Assembly (NCBI GenBank): GCA_041890495.1
Contig: CP169086.1
Span: 3,596,001-3,660,000 of the forward strand
Length of the DNA stretch: 64,000 nt
Direction: 5' to 3'
DNA from: Escherichia boydii
Lineage (GTDB): Bacteria > Pseudomonadota > Gammaproteobacteria > Enterobacterales > Enterobacteriaceae
Position numbers and translations under genes: made by a program. Shown here piece by piece: positions 18,180-28,985 of the stretch. The first letter of the stretch is position 1. Every line of letters starts with the position of its first letter. The notes beneath the pieces are model-generated. The model ran no database searches and had not been told where the DNA came from. It saw nothing but the letters and a program-made list of their open reading frames with translations.

Positions 18180-18953
18180 TCAGAGGGTAGTTATCACGCT
18201 ATCGAGGCGATCCATGGGTACCGGACGGGAGAGGAAATAGCCTTGCGCCGCCGCGGCAGGCGAGTTTTGCACATCACGCCACTCTTCCAGCGTTTCCACA
18301 CCTTCTACAATGACGCCCTGGCAATAGCGGTTCATCAGCTGTAATAACAGCGTAAACAGGTTCCGCCCTTCCGGGGTCTGACGCAGCATAATGAACAGAT
18401 CGCGGGCCACTTTAATGTAGTCGTAGCGTACTTCACTCAGGGCGGAGAAGTTCGCCATGCCGGTGCCAAAGTCATCGAGCCACAGCGGGCCGTATTCGCA
18501 TATCGAAGCAAACGAGGAATCCTGCGGCAGACGGACATGCTCCACCAGCTCAAAGCGCATCCACGGCAAGGTAGCGATCAGCTCCTGCAATTTCGCGTTC
18601 TGGCGCAGCGCCAGCAGGGTTGGGCCATCGACGTTCACCGAGGCGAGAATATCGTGTTGTTCAAAAAAGGCGTGCTTCGTTGCCAGCATGCGAAGCTGCT
18701 CTTCCAGCACGTCCAGACGCTGGCGAACGGCAACTTCAGCAAAATAGCGATCCGGCGCGATGCGCTGAGTAGGGTTTGAGGGGTGCGTAACGACGGTCAA
18801 AATTTCGATGGCCATCAGTCGACCATCTGTTCGGTAGATCGGCTGATAGGTGTACGCACGCTCACATTGCAGCCAGTAGCGATGCTCCTGCAAGTTCTCA
18901 ATACTTGCCTCAGGCGTAGTGCTCAGCCGCTGGATAACCTGCTCTGACTTCAT
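18180..18953 (-). CDS. pdeH: Cyclic di-GMP phosphodiesterase PdeH (YhjH)
   Basis: This stand-alone EAL-domain protein of 257 residues hydrolyses c-di-GMP. In E. coli PdeH keeps c-di-GMP low during motile growth and is under flagellar (FlhDC/FliA) control. Visible active-site motifs are an EIL variant of EAL (AIEILTVV, ~48-55), ELVEHVRLP, DDFGTGMANFS near 160 and EGVETLEEW near 220. It has no GGDEF domain and no membrane segment. The sequence is clearly diverged from K-12, unlike its neighbours yhjG and kdgK. It is divergent from kdgK across a 229-base gap, where I could not identify a clear FliA-type promoter. Confidence 0.92.
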   Translation of the reverse strand: MKSEQVIQRLSTTPEASIENLQEHRYWLQCERAYTYQPIYRTDGRLMAIEILTVVTHPSNPTQRIAPDRYFAEVAVRQRLDVLEEQLRMLATKHAFFEQHDILASVNVDGPTLLALRQNAKLQELIATLPWMRFELVEHVRLPQDSSFASICEYGPLWLDDFGTGMANFSALSEVRYDYIKVARDLFIMLRQTPEGRNLFTLLLQLMNRYCQGVIVEGVETLEEWRDVQNSPAAAAQGYFLSRPVPMDRLDSVITTL

Positions 18954-19182
18954 TTCAGATGTCCTGTTGTTGGGATAGCCTTTCTGGACTCGTCACAGGA
19001 TTATCGGCGCGGCAATTGAGAACTTTATGTTCAATTCACCGGGAAAATGAAATTAAGATGACAGAAATGCGCAGGAACACGCGTTGGCTCAAATAAAATA
19101 ATGGAACGTTGTTTTAATATAGTTGACCGGTTAATTCACTCAGCGCACACTGCTGTTAATTCTTCAGATCAGGTTCACGACT

Positions 19183-20112
19183 ATGTCCAAAAATATTGCC
19201 GTGATTGGCGAATGCATGATTGAGCTTTCCGAGAAAGGCGCGGACGTTAAGCGCGGTTTCGGCGGCGATACCCTGAACACTTCCGTCTATATCGCCCGTC
19301 AGGTCGATCCTGCGGCATTAACCGTTCATTACGTAACGGCGCTGGGAACGGACAGTTTTAGCCAGCAGATGCTGGACGCCTGGCACGGCGAGAACGTTGA
19401 TACTTCTCTGACCCAACGGATGGAAAACCGTCTGCCGGGCCTTTACTACATTGAAACCGACAGCACCGGCGAGCGTACGTTCTACTACTGGCGGAACGAA
19501 GCCGCCGCCAAATTCTGGCTGGAGAGTGAGCAGTCTGCGGCGATTTGCGAAGAGCTGGCGAATTTCGATTATCTCTACCTGAGCGGGATTAGCCTGGCGA
19601 TCTTAAGCCCGACCAGCCGCGAAAAGCTGCTTTCCCTGCTGCGCGAATGCCGCGCCAACGGCGGAAAAGTGATTTTCGACAATAACTATCGTCCGCGCCT
19701 GTGGGCCAGCAAAGAAGAGACACAGCAGGTGTACCAACAAATGCTGGAATGCACGGATATCGCCTTCCTGACGCTGGACGACGAAGACGCGCTGTGGGGT
19801 CAACAGCCGGTGGAAGACGTCATTGCGCGCACCCATAACGCGGGCGTGAAAGAAGTGGTGGTGAAACGCGGGGCGGATTCTTGCCTGGTGTCCATTGCTG
19901 GCGAAGGGTTAGTGGATGTTCCGGCGGTGAAACTGCCGAAAGAAAAAGTGATCGATACCACCGCAGCTGGCGACTCTTTCAGTGCCGGTTATCTGGCGGT
20001 ACGTCTGACAGGCGGCAGCGCGGAAGACGCGGCGAAACGTGGGCACCTGACCGCAAGTACCGTTATTCAGTATCGCGGCGCGATTATCCCGCGTGAGGCG
20101 ATGCCAGCGTAA
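19183..20112 (+). CDS. kdgK: 2-keto-3-deoxygluconate kinase
   Basis: KdgK phosphorylates 2-keto-3-deoxygluconate with ATP, feeding pectin and hexuronate breakdown into the Entner-Doudoroff aldolase. The 309-residue protein is a PfkB/ribokinase-family kinase: an N-terminal sugar-binding GGDTLNTSVYIARQ segment near 28 and the C-terminal catalytic DTTAAGDSFSAGYLA motif near 265, with Asp as base. The sequence is of E. coli type from about residue 5 on. It is transcribed alone. In E. coli it belongs to the KdgR regulon; I did not identify an operator with confidence. Confidence 0.95.
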   Translation: MSKNIAVIGECMIELSEKGADVKRGFGGDTLNTSVYIARQVDPAALTVHYVTALGTDSFSQQMLDAWHGENVDTSLTQRMENRLPGLYYIETDSTGERTFYYWRNEAAAKFWLESEQSAAICEELANFDYLYLSGISLAILSPTSREKLLSLLRECRANGGKVIFDNNYRPRLWASKEETQQVYQQMLECTDIAFLTLDDEDALWGQQPVEDVIARTHNAGVKEVVVKRGADSCLVSIAGEGLVDVPAVKLPKEKVIDTTAAGDSFSAGYLAVRLTGGSAEDAAKRGHLTASTVIQYRGAIIPREAMPA

Positions 20113-20130
20113 ACGCAGCATATGCAAAAG

Positions 20131-20206
20131 GCTGGATAAAGTGTTACCCCTCTATCCAGCTCATCCATAAATACCTGATGGTTGTGCTAACTCATCACCA
20201 TCAGGC
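20131..20206. terminator. Two hairpins between kdgK and yhjJ
   Basis: Hairpin GCTGGATA...TATCCAGC (20131-20160) and hairpin CCTGATGGT...ACCATCAGG (20173-20206) sit between the convergent kdgK and yhjJ genes. Neither has a long T run. They are likely transcription end points for one or both genes. Confidence 0.55.
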
Positions 20207-20207
20207 A

Positions 20208-21704
20208 TTACTGTGCAGGTGGAATATCCGTCACTTCAGGATGTACGTCATCCGTGGCGACAGAGGTGGTCGCAGCGGCGGTAGATGGGGCCATGATTTG
20301 ATCCCAGACCGCCTGCAACGCTTTCATGTTAAATTCCGGCTCGCCTTTCGGCTGCAGCAGTATTAACGCCATATCATTCGACAACTGTTGACGCAGATCC
20401 TGATTTAACATCTCTACCGTCAGGCTATTAAGGAAATCCTGCCGCAGTTTCTGATATTGCTCCGGCGCGATATCGACAACCTGATTTTGCAACGAACGCA
20501 TCCGCTGACCCATCAGAATATCGGTATCAGCTCGTGCATAGGCGGCAAACAGTTTCTGCAGCTCCAGTTTCTTTTGCGCCACTAACGCATTGAACTCTTC
20601 TTCCGGCAGACCTTTATCGCGAACCTTCGCCAGTTCACGCGCCACCAGATTAAGGTTGCTGTTCAGCTTGTCGTTTGGTGATTCGATGTTGATGGCACAC
20701 TGCGCACGCAGATACAGCACACGGCAGTCAAATCCAAGACCGATGTCTTTGCTGTTACTGGCGCTTAACGCTTGCTGAACATGCCAGAACAGCGCCTCGC
20801 GGGCCAGGTCCGCACGCCAGTAGCGCAGCAGTGCGGCTGATTCACGAATCGGCTGCCACGGCGTATCCCACATGATAGATAACCGGTCCTGACGCACCGC
20901 GTCAGTCATAATACTCACCGCTTCCGCACGCAGCGGAGAAAGCGTCGGCACCGGAGCTGGCGTTTCACGTTTGCCTTTCAGTTCGCCAAACGTTTTGTTT
21001 ATTTGGTCGACAACCGAGCGCGCATCCACGTTTCCCACCACCAGTAGCGTCATTGCATCCGGGGTGTACCATTTCTGATAGAAATCTTTAATTTTTTCCG
21101 CTTCAACGGGTTGTTTCAGCGGATCGGCAGGATCGTGACCTAACAAGGTTGACCCTTTCAGACGATAGCGCCACCAGCCCTCTTTAGTATCGGCAGGCCA
21201 GGTTGCCACCATGTCCTGACTTTGCAGCGCGTGGTTGATGGTTTCTGGTGTGATGGTCAATTTGCCAGTGGCATTTGCCAGATAAGAGAGCGCTTCTTTC
21301 AGCAAATCGTTACGGTTATTGGGCAAACTCAGATTAAACAGCGTGGTGTCATAAGAGACAATTACCGGCGGCATCGGGCGTTTAGGGTCGATCCCCTGCT
21401 GCCACAATGAACGCGCCTGTGCTGCGTCAAGGCCACCGCTTTGCGTTAGCGCAATACGAGGGATGGCGTGACTGTAACCGCTCTGTTGTGTACTTTCGGC
21501 GAGCGAACCGGTATTAACCAGCAGGCGAATTTCAACACGATCGCTGGGACGCTGGGGGGTGGTCAGCACTTGCCACTGTAAACCGTTGGAAAGCGTCCCC
21601 TGTTGCCATGCTGGATCAGGCTGGAGCGCATCTGCCTGCACATAGCCAGCAGTGGCCATCATCAGCAAACCGCCCGCTAAAAGTCGAATTTTTGTGCCCT
21701 GCAT
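20208..21704 (-). CDS. yhjJ: M16-family peptidase-like periplasmic protein YhjJ
   Basis: The 498-residue protein has a signal peptide (about MQGTKIRLLAGGLLMMATAGYV ending in QADA) and the two-domain fold of pitrilysin-type (M16) zinc peptidases. At the place where active members carry HxxEH, just after the NGLQWQVL strand, it reads SHAIPR, so the catalytic Glu and second His are absent and it is probably not a peptidase. The K-12 protein is likewise described as an inactive homologue. It is of E. coli type throughout. Its role is unknown; the neighbours suggest no operon partner, as dctA ends 220 bases upstream. Confidence 0.88.
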   Translation of the reverse strand: MQGTKIRLLAGGLLMMATAGYVQADALQPDPAWQQGTLSNGLQWQVLTTPQRPSDRVEIRLLVNTGSLAESTQQSGYSHAIPRIALTQSGGLDAAQARSLWQQGIDPKRPMPPVIVSYDTTLFNLSLPNNRNDLLKEALSYLANATGKLTITPETINHALQSQDMVATWPADTKEGWWRYRLKGSTLLGHDPADPLKQPVEAEKIKDFYQKWYTPDAMTLLVVGNVDARSVVDQINKTFGELKGKRETPAPVPTLSPLRAEAVSIMTDAVRQDRLSIMWDTPWQPIRESAALLRYWRADLAREALFWHVQQALSASNSKDIGLGFDCRVLYLRAQCAINIESPNDKLNSNLNLVARELAKVRDKGLPEEEFNALVAQKKLELQKLFAAYARADTDILMGQRMRSLQNQVVDIAPEQYQKLRQDFLNSLTVEMLNQDLRQQLSNDMALILLQPKGEPEFNMKALQAVWDQIMAPSTAAATTSVATDDVHPEVTDIPPAQ

Positions 21705-21884
21705 GTGAACCCCTGATCAACTATCCTGGTAATAAAAAAACTGCCCGTTGTCGGTCAGTCTAAATGACGTTAAAAACACTTCGTGTTAGACCGCAAGAAC
21801 ATGAAAATGTCACGGAAGAAGTGAAATAAACCTGAACTCACCCAGGTGGTAAGTTCAGGCACAGGGGTCAATTATGCGCAAACA

Positions 21885-21911
21885 CCCGCACTCGGGGAAG
21901 GGAGTGCGGGC
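21885..21911 (-). terminator. Hairpin after dctA
   Basis: Inverted repeat CCCGCACTC ... GAGTGCGGG (read from either strand), 14 bases beyond the dctA stop codon, followed on the minus strand by TGTTTGCG. It is the probable dctA terminator. Confidence 0.6.
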
Positions 21912-21924
21912 ATAAGTGATGAGA

Positions 21925-23247
<1,323 letters not shown>

Positions 23248-23394
23248 TTATGGGGTACCTGCGGCCTTAAAATAACACCCAGACAACATCACAGAAATGT
23301 ACCTGGATCATAATTGAAACAAAAAGGTTAAAAAGTTTGAGCTGGCTCGCACAAACCAGCAACTTTTTAAAGTTTTGTAATCAGTTTGGGGTAG

Positions 23395-25383
23395 CTACTT
23401 TTCTTCCAGGTAACTCTCTTCGAAGATTTCAATAGGGAGTGGGCGAGCAAAAAGGAAGCCCTGGGCAATACCAACGCCCGCTTTTGCCAGCCAGTCGCGT
23501 TGTGCTTCAGTCTCCACGCCTTCGGCAATCATTTGTAAGTTCAGGCTCTGCGCCAGCATGATAATTGCAGCAATCATGCTGCTATCTCCCGGCAAGCCTT
23601 CAACAAACATTTTGTCGATTTTCAGTACGTCGATTGGCAACGATTTCATATGCTGCAGCTGACGCAGCCCTGCGTAGCCCATGCCGAAATCATCCAGCGC
23701 CACCCGAACTCCGGCATTGCGCAGCGGACGGAGGATTGCCACCGCAGCATGAGGGTCGTCAATACGTCGGCTTTCTGTCACTTCCAGAATCAGTGTTCCC
23801 GGCTGAATGCGATAGCGGGTTAACAGTTCCAGCATATCCGCCACCATATTTGGGTGCATCAGTTGCAGCGCAGAGAGGTTTACCGACAAGGGCAGCATAA
23901 TGCCGCGCTCTTGCCAGGCTGCAAGCAATCGACAGGACTCTTCCAGCACCCAGTGACCGACGGTAACCATCAGCCCACAGCACTCAATGCGATCGATTAA
24001 GCCATCCGGCAGGTCCCAACTGCCATCCGGTTGCTGGATACGCAGTAACACTTCCGCACTGACCAGTTTTCCGCTGGTCATCTCGACCTGTGGCTGTAAC
24101 CAAATAGCAAACTGATGATTTTCCAGTGCATTAAGGATATCGCTCTCTTCCGTCAACCGCTTCTGGGCGGCTTCCATCTGCTGCGGATCAAAGAACTGAA
24201 TCTGATTCTTGCCTTTATGGCGAGCGGTAAATGCCGCAGAAATAGCGCGACTGTAAAGCTGTTCGGCGGTGAGATCGCCGTAGAACATCGCCACGCCAAT
24301 GCTACAGTGCGGACGGAGTTGAATACGTTCAATCGGCAGGCGCTCGCTCATGATAGTGAGCACTTGCTGACCTAAGGTGATTGCGTGCCACGGTTCCTGT
24401 ACACCGTTGGCAATGACAGCAAAGTCATAACCGCTAATCTGCGCGAGGATCATAGGTGGCGACAGTACCGATTTGAGTTTTTCCACCAGCGTCAGCAGCA
24501 GAATTTCTCGTTGCGCCTCTTTCAGCACGCCCGCAGTATCACGCAGGGTTTCACAGGTGATGATCATCAGCGCGGTGGTTTGTTTACGCGCGACAACCTG
24601 CTCCAGCATCTCCATCAGCAAGGCTTTGTTCGGCAAATCCGACACCGGGAAGCGCATCGCATTTTCGTTCTGTTCTTCATAATGGCGCTGCAGCAATTGC
24701 TGGTTGAGGTTGTAACTGCGCACCAACATACCGATTTCATCGTCCTGATGCAGACGCGGTAATGCCAGTTGGTGACCAACAAGCTCCTTGGCTGGGATGG
24801 CGTTAAGTTCGCGAGCAATATTGCGTAACGGATGCAAAATCAGGCGGTTAATGCACCAGCTGATGGCGACGGTCAGGATAAGCGACAAAAGTAAGTAAAT
24901 GGTCACTAACGTTGAGAGGGTGCTCATCACGAACTTATACATACGGAAGGAATCCGCCTGTAGTACCAGATAGGCAATTGGCTGCGGGTTTGCCGGACGT
25001 TCGAGCGAGTAAACGCCCAGCGAGATTTGAACCGGTAGCTCAAACAGGCGAGTAACCATTACCGGCACCGGGCGCTCTGGAATAAAACTTTTACGCAGCG
25101 CCTGGAACTGGTTAGGCAGCACTACATCGGCACGGCTGACCACGCCTGCCGGTTTAATGCTGGCAAGAATAGCTTCCGCTTCGGGAATATCGCCTTTCAA
25201 AATAGCTGAAGATAAGGGTTCGCGGACAGAGCGAGCAATGCTTTCCAGTTGCGTAGCCGTGTTATAGCGATTCTGCTGTACGGAATGAAACAGCAGAATT
25301 ACGCAAAAAAGCAGGACAAACAGCATGGTGACGGCAGAGACCATCGCCATCTGTTTGATTGTTAAGGAACGGCTGACACGCAA
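23395..25383 (-). CDS. pdeK: c-di-GMP phosphodiesterase-family membrane protein PdeK (YhjK)
   Basis: Inner-membrane protein with an N-terminal membrane segment (MVSAVTMLFVLLFCVILLFH), a periplasmic domain, a second membrane helix near residues 150-175, a HAMP-like region, a degenerate GGDEF domain (SGYDFAVIA in place of GGDEF) and a C-terminal EAL-type domain (AEVLLR, EVTESRR, DDFGMGYAGL, EGVETEAQ). I chose TTG at 25383 because GGAGAG stands at the right distance and the resulting 662 residues equal the length I recall for K-12; an earlier TTG at 25398 is also open. The first ~25 residues are diverged, the rest is of E. coli type. It lies just downstream of bcsC, pointing to control of cellulose synthesis through c-di-GMP. 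Confidence 0.9.
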   Translation of the reverse strand: MRVSRSLTIKQMAMVSAVTMLFVLLFCVILLFHSVQQNRYNTATQLESIARSVREPLSSAILKGDIPEAEAILASIKPAGVVSRADVVLPNQFQALRKSFIPERPVPVMVTRLFELPVQISLGVYSLERPANPQPIAYLVLQADSFRMYKFVMSTLSTLVTIYLLLSLILTVAISWCINRLILHPLRNIARELNAIPAKELVGHQLALPRLHQDDEIGMLVRSYNLNQQLLQRHYEEQNENAMRFPVSDLPNKALLMEMLEQVVARKQTTALMIITCETLRDTAGVLKEAQREILLLTLVEKLKSVLSPPMILAQISGYDFAVIANGVQEPWHAITLGQQVLTIMSERLPIERIQLRPHCSIGVAMFYGDLTAEQLYSRAISAAFTARHKGKNQIQFFDPQQMEAAQKRLTEESDILNALENHQFAIWLQPQVEMTSGKLVSAEVLLRIQQPDGSWDLPDGLIDRIECCGLMVTVGHWVLEESCRLLAAWQERGIMLPLSVNLSALQLMHPNMVADMLELLTRYRIQPGTLILEVTESRRIDDPHAAVAILRPLRNAGVRVALDDFGMGYAGLRQLQHMKSLPIDVLKIDKMFVEGLPGDSSMIAAIIMLAQSLNLQMIAEGVETEAQRDWLAKAGVGIAQGFLFARPLPIEIFEESYLEEK

Positions 25384-25412
25384 AATGACTCTCCACAAAA
25401 CTCGAAGCGCAG

Positions 25413-25441
25413 GGCGCGCCAGGGTGTAAACCTGGCGCGCC
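25413..25441. terminator. GC-rich hairpin between bcsC and pdeK
   Basis: A strong inverted repeat GGCGCGCCAGG-TGTAAA-CCTGGCGCGCC lies between the bcsC stop and the pdeK start. It has no T run. It could attenuate read-through from the bcs operon into pdeK or protect the bcs mRNA end. Confidence 0.5.
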
Positions 25442-25502
25442 TGAGTATACCCGATTGCCGCGCTATTAAGAGAGACTTACAAATGGATTAAGGAAAATCC
25501 GA

Positions 25503-28500
25503 TTACCAGTCCGCGTAAGGGATGAGCGGCTGCGGCGGTAAGTCCATATCGCCCTGCCAGCCTGCAGCAGAGTAACGCACGTAGATCAACGCATGGCTTG
25601 GGGTATAGTCTTTCGCTTCCTGAATATCCACGCCCATGCCCACAAACCAGTTGGACGTTACGCGGCGTTCGATAATGGCTCGCGCGGTGTAACCCGTGCC
25701 TGAGGAACTGCTGCCGGTTTCCATCACGCCCCGGTCGGTATAGCGGTCTGGCTCATCGGTCGGGATCAGATTCTGGATCGGGTAGCGCAGCTCGTCTTTG
25801 GTTTTGGAGTGAGACCAGGACACCGAGCCGCCCAGCTCCCAGGACCAGTTTTCCGTGCGTTTACGCCAGGTCACCGGCAGTGCGAAGGAGACATACTCCT
25901 GCGGACTGTAGTAGCCGCCCTGACCCAGGGTATAACCGCTCAAATCTTTGTCGTAGTGCCAGAGCATATTGGAGACGCCGACCGTCAGGCGCTCATTGTT
26001 TTTATTAATGAGCTTGTAGTAGTAACCCGTCATCCAGCGGACGCGCCAGTTATCTTCCACATTTTTACCCGTCAGCGTTTCCGCGTTCAGGCTTGACCAG
26101 ACGCCGTTCGCTTCCCCTTTGTCATAGCTCATGCTTACCCCGCCACCGGTGGCGCGTACGCCGCCCCAGGTGGTGCCGGTATTGGTATCTTTTTGCCCGG
26201 CGAAGGCCAGCAGAGAGCTGGAGATTGGGCGGCGATGGGCGTTAACGGTATAGCCGATGGGGCCCAGATCGCTGCTGTAGCTGATACCGCCCACCACGTC
26301 GACGACGTCAAAGCCCATTGGCGTGGTGCCAATATCCATCGCCCAGGTTTTATTCTGCCAGCCGACGGCAACGCTTGCGCCATTGTCGGACTGATGGGTG
26401 TTGCCGCTACACGGCGTTTCGTAGCAGGTCCCCCATTTTGGATCGTAAGTCCCGTTATTGTTATCAAATGAACCGGCGTCCATGTTGACCAGGTCGCTTC
26501 TGAAGAACATGCGCCCGTCAGAGAGCGGGGCATCCACCTGCAGCATGGTGGTGTGCGCTTTCAGATCCGAATAACCGCCCGTGCCGCTGGAGCCCCAGTA
26601 GTCGTGCTGCAGCGTGACGTTAACATCCTGCTGACGGTACAAGTCACCGGCATCGCTGCGCACGCCGCGCTTCAGCCAGTCGTCTTTTTCATCGTTACGC
26701 GTCAGACGGGTGAAACTGTCGTTATCCACCGGACGCGTCGTGGTGATGCCGGACGACACCATCGCATCTTTATAGGTTTCCAGCGCCTGTTTTGGCTGGC
26801 CGTTCTGCGCCTGGAAACGCGCGGCGTCACGTAACACCAGCGAGTTTTCCATGGAGCCGGGCTGCGATTTAGCCTGCGGAATAATTTTATTGAAGGTCTG
26901 TTCTGCGGCGGCGGAATCGCCCAGCCCCGCCTGCGCCATCGCGATCCGGCGCTGCATATTGAGCGAAAGCGGCTGGCCGTTTTGCGCGGCGGGCAGTTTC
27001 GCCAGCTCTGCACGCGCGGCATCTTTGTCACCCTTCGCGCTATAAATCTCGGTCAGGCCGAGGATCGCGTCTTCGTTCTGCGGTTCACGCTGTAGTACAG
27101 CGTTGTACGTCGTTTTCGCCGAGTCCAGATCGCCACGCTGCTGTGCCCAGTCCGCCAGCGTCAGGTCGATACGGGTGGAGGTTGGCTGCTGGCGAAGAAG
27201 ATTCTCTGCGTCCTGCTCTTTACCGCTGTCGCGCAGGCGGTTGGCGGTTTCCAGCACCTGGTTGCTTTGCAGACGGTCGGCAAGCTCCTGAATATTGCCG
27301 TTCCACTGGCTGCGCGGCAGCGTCTCCAGATGTGCCAGCGCGGCCCGATCCTGATCGTTGCCGGAAAGATAGAGCCCGTTGGCATACACCTGATCCGGGT
27401 CGGACGGTTTCTGGTGGGCAAGCTGACGCATCAGGGTATCCGCCTGGCTGCGCTGACCCGCGCTGTAGAGATCGCGCGAAAGACGATAGGTTATCCACAC
27501 GTCGCCTGGAGAGAGCGCCAGACGACGACGCTGAATATCTGCCGCCTGCGCGTATTTCCCCTGGCTCTCAAGCTGTTCGGCCTGGGCGGAAAGCTGCTCG
27601 TTGGTCAGACTACGCTCAATATCATCAATGCTTCGACGCTGGCTGGCTGAGAGAGACTGGATAAACTGCGAGGCCTTCTCAGGGGACTGCGCGCGGTAAA
27701 TATTGGCCAGTCCGCGGACCGCATTGCTGTTGCCGCTGTCCATACGCAGCGCCTGGCGATAATAACGTTCCGCCGCGTCGTTATCTTTACGCGCCGCGGC
27801 GGCATCGCCCAGCCCCAGCACGGCATAGCTGTCGGCATTGTCGATACCGCGTGCCTGCTGATAGTAACGCTCCGCCTGCGCCGGGTTATTCGCCTTAAGC
27901 GCCGCGTCGCCCTGCTGGATCAGCAGCCAGTAACGGTTAACCTTCAGCAAACTGTCCCATTTACCCCGGTTATCGCTCTGGGGATCGAGGGCAATTGCCT
28001 TTTCAAACTGCGCCACCGCGCGAGCGCGGTCACCCTTCTGGGAATACGCCTGTCCAAGGGCGCCCACCGCTTCACTGTCGGCATGGTTGGCGCTGACGGC
28101 TTTTTGCAGCTCAGCCACCGCCTTACTCCCCTGCCCGGCATCCACCGCCGCCAGCCCTTCCGCCTTCGCGCGGAACGCCGGATCGGCGAGCTGTTTTTGC
28201 TGCGCTTCAAGCTGGGCTCGCGCCGCCGCGACGCTATCCCCGTCGCTGAATACGCTCAGGTATTTTTGCAGCGCGCTGACGCTGGCGCTGCTGGCAGGCT
28301 GACCTTTGATTTGGTCATACCACATATCAGACGCCTGGTTACGGCCATTGGTAGATTTAGCCATCTCCTGCAATACCGCAAAGCCTTCATCACGGCGCCC
28401 GCTCTGGAACAAAAGCTGTGACAGCGTCGCCTGCAGCTGCGTATTTCCGGGACTGCTGCTGTTTATTTTCTTGAGCTGGTTAATGGCCGCACTCCGGCGA

Positions 28501-28985
28501 GCAGGGTCTTTCGCCACGACGTTCCAGTATTCCGTCGCCACGTCGCCACCCGGCGGGTTGCCGTCAAACAGCTTGTCATAGGCGGCAATCGCCTCCTGTG
28601 TGTGCCCCGTAGTGGCGAGCAATCGCGCCTGCTGGAGCTGCTGGCGGCCATCCGGAGTGGAAAGCAGCATCGTGTTGCGTGATGACTGGTACGCGCTTGA
28701 GCCCGGCGCGATCCCTTTCAGACGATCCAGCTCTTTTTGCGCGCCGGCGTTATCGCCCTGACGCAGCAGGTAGCGAAAGCGTGCGGCAATAACGTCAGGG
28801 TTGTTCGGGTCAATCAGCTCAAGGCGATAGAGCGACTGACGAACCAAATCCTCACGCTGTGTCGATTCGCCCAGCCTCACCTGTTCCAGCAGCTGTTTTT
28901 GCTGCGGAGAGTTGGCGGCCTGGGCCCACGGCATAAGCGCCAGGCCAAGCGATAAACTGAGTAGATTTAGTGTGAATTTACGCAT
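25503..28985 (-). CDS. bcsC: Cellulose synthase outer-membrane export protein BcsC
   Basis: BcsC carries the nascent glucan through the periplasm and outer membrane. The 1160-residue protein begins with a signal peptide (MRKFTLNLLSLSLGLALMPWAQA). About 750 residues of TPR repeats follow (for example YAVLGLGDAAAARKDNDAAERYYRQALRMD), and the last ~340 residues form a beta-barrel ending in PLIPYADW with a terminal aromatic, as expected for an outer-membrane porin. The start overlaps the bcsZ end by 19 bases, so the two are translationally coupled. Unlike the flanking bcsZ and pdeK, this gene is diverged from K-12 over its full length and has many GC-rich codons, marking a non-E. coli tract. Confidence 0.95.
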   Translation of the reverse strand: MRKFTLNLLSLSLGLALMPWAQAANSPQQKQLLEQVRLGESTQREDLVRQSLYRLELIDPNNPDVIAARFRYLLRQGDNAGAQKELDRLKGIAPGSSAYQSSRNTMLLSTPDGRQQLQQARLLATTGHTQEAIAAYDKLFDGNPPGGDVATEYWNVVAKDPARRSAAINQLKKINSSSPGNTQLQATLSQLLFQSGRRDEGFAVLQEMAKSTNGRNQASDMWYDQIKGQPASSASVSALQKYLSVFSDGDSVAAARAQLEAQQKQLADPAFRAKAEGLAAVDAGQGSKAVAELQKAVSANHADSEAVGALGQAYSQKGDRARAVAQFEKAIALDPQSDNRGKWDSLLKVNRYWLLIQQGDAALKANNPAQAERYYQQARGIDNADSYAVLGLGDAAAARKDNDAAERYYRQALRMDSGNSNAVRGLANIYRAQSPEKASQFIQSLSASQRRSIDDIERSLTNEQLSAQAEQLESQGKYAQAADIQRRRLALSPGDVWITYRLSRDLYSAGQRSQADTLMRQLAHQKPSDPDQVYANGLYLSGNDQDRAALAHLETLPRSQWNGNIQELADRLQSNQVLETANRLRDSGKEQDAENLLRQQPTSTRIDLTLADWAQQRGDLDSAKTTYNAVLQREPQNEDAILGLTEIYSAKGDKDAARAELAKLPAAQNGQPLSLNMQRRIAMAQAGLGDSAAAEQTFNKIIPQAKSQPGSMENSLVLRDAARFQAQNGQPKQALETYKDAMVSSGITTTRPVDNDSFTRLTRNDEKDDWLKRGVRSDAGDLYRQQDVNVTLQHDYWGSSGTGGYSDLKAHTTMLQVDAPLSDGRMFFRSDLVNMDAGSFDNNNGTYDPKWGTCYETPCSGNTHQSDNGASVAVGWQNKTWAMDIGTTPMGFDVVDVVGGISYSSDLGPIGYTVNAHRRPISSSLLAFAGQKDTNTGTTWGGVRATGGGVSMSYDKGEANGVWSSLNAETLTGKNVEDNWRVRWMTGYYYKLINKNNERLTVGVSNMLWHYDKDLSGYTLGQGGYYSPQEYVSFALPVTWRKRTENWSWELGGSVSWSHSKTKDELRYPIQNLIPTDEPDRYTDRGVMETGSSSSGTGYTARAIIERRVTSNWFVGMGVDIQEAKDYTPSHALIYVRYSAAGWQGDMDLPPQPLIPYADW

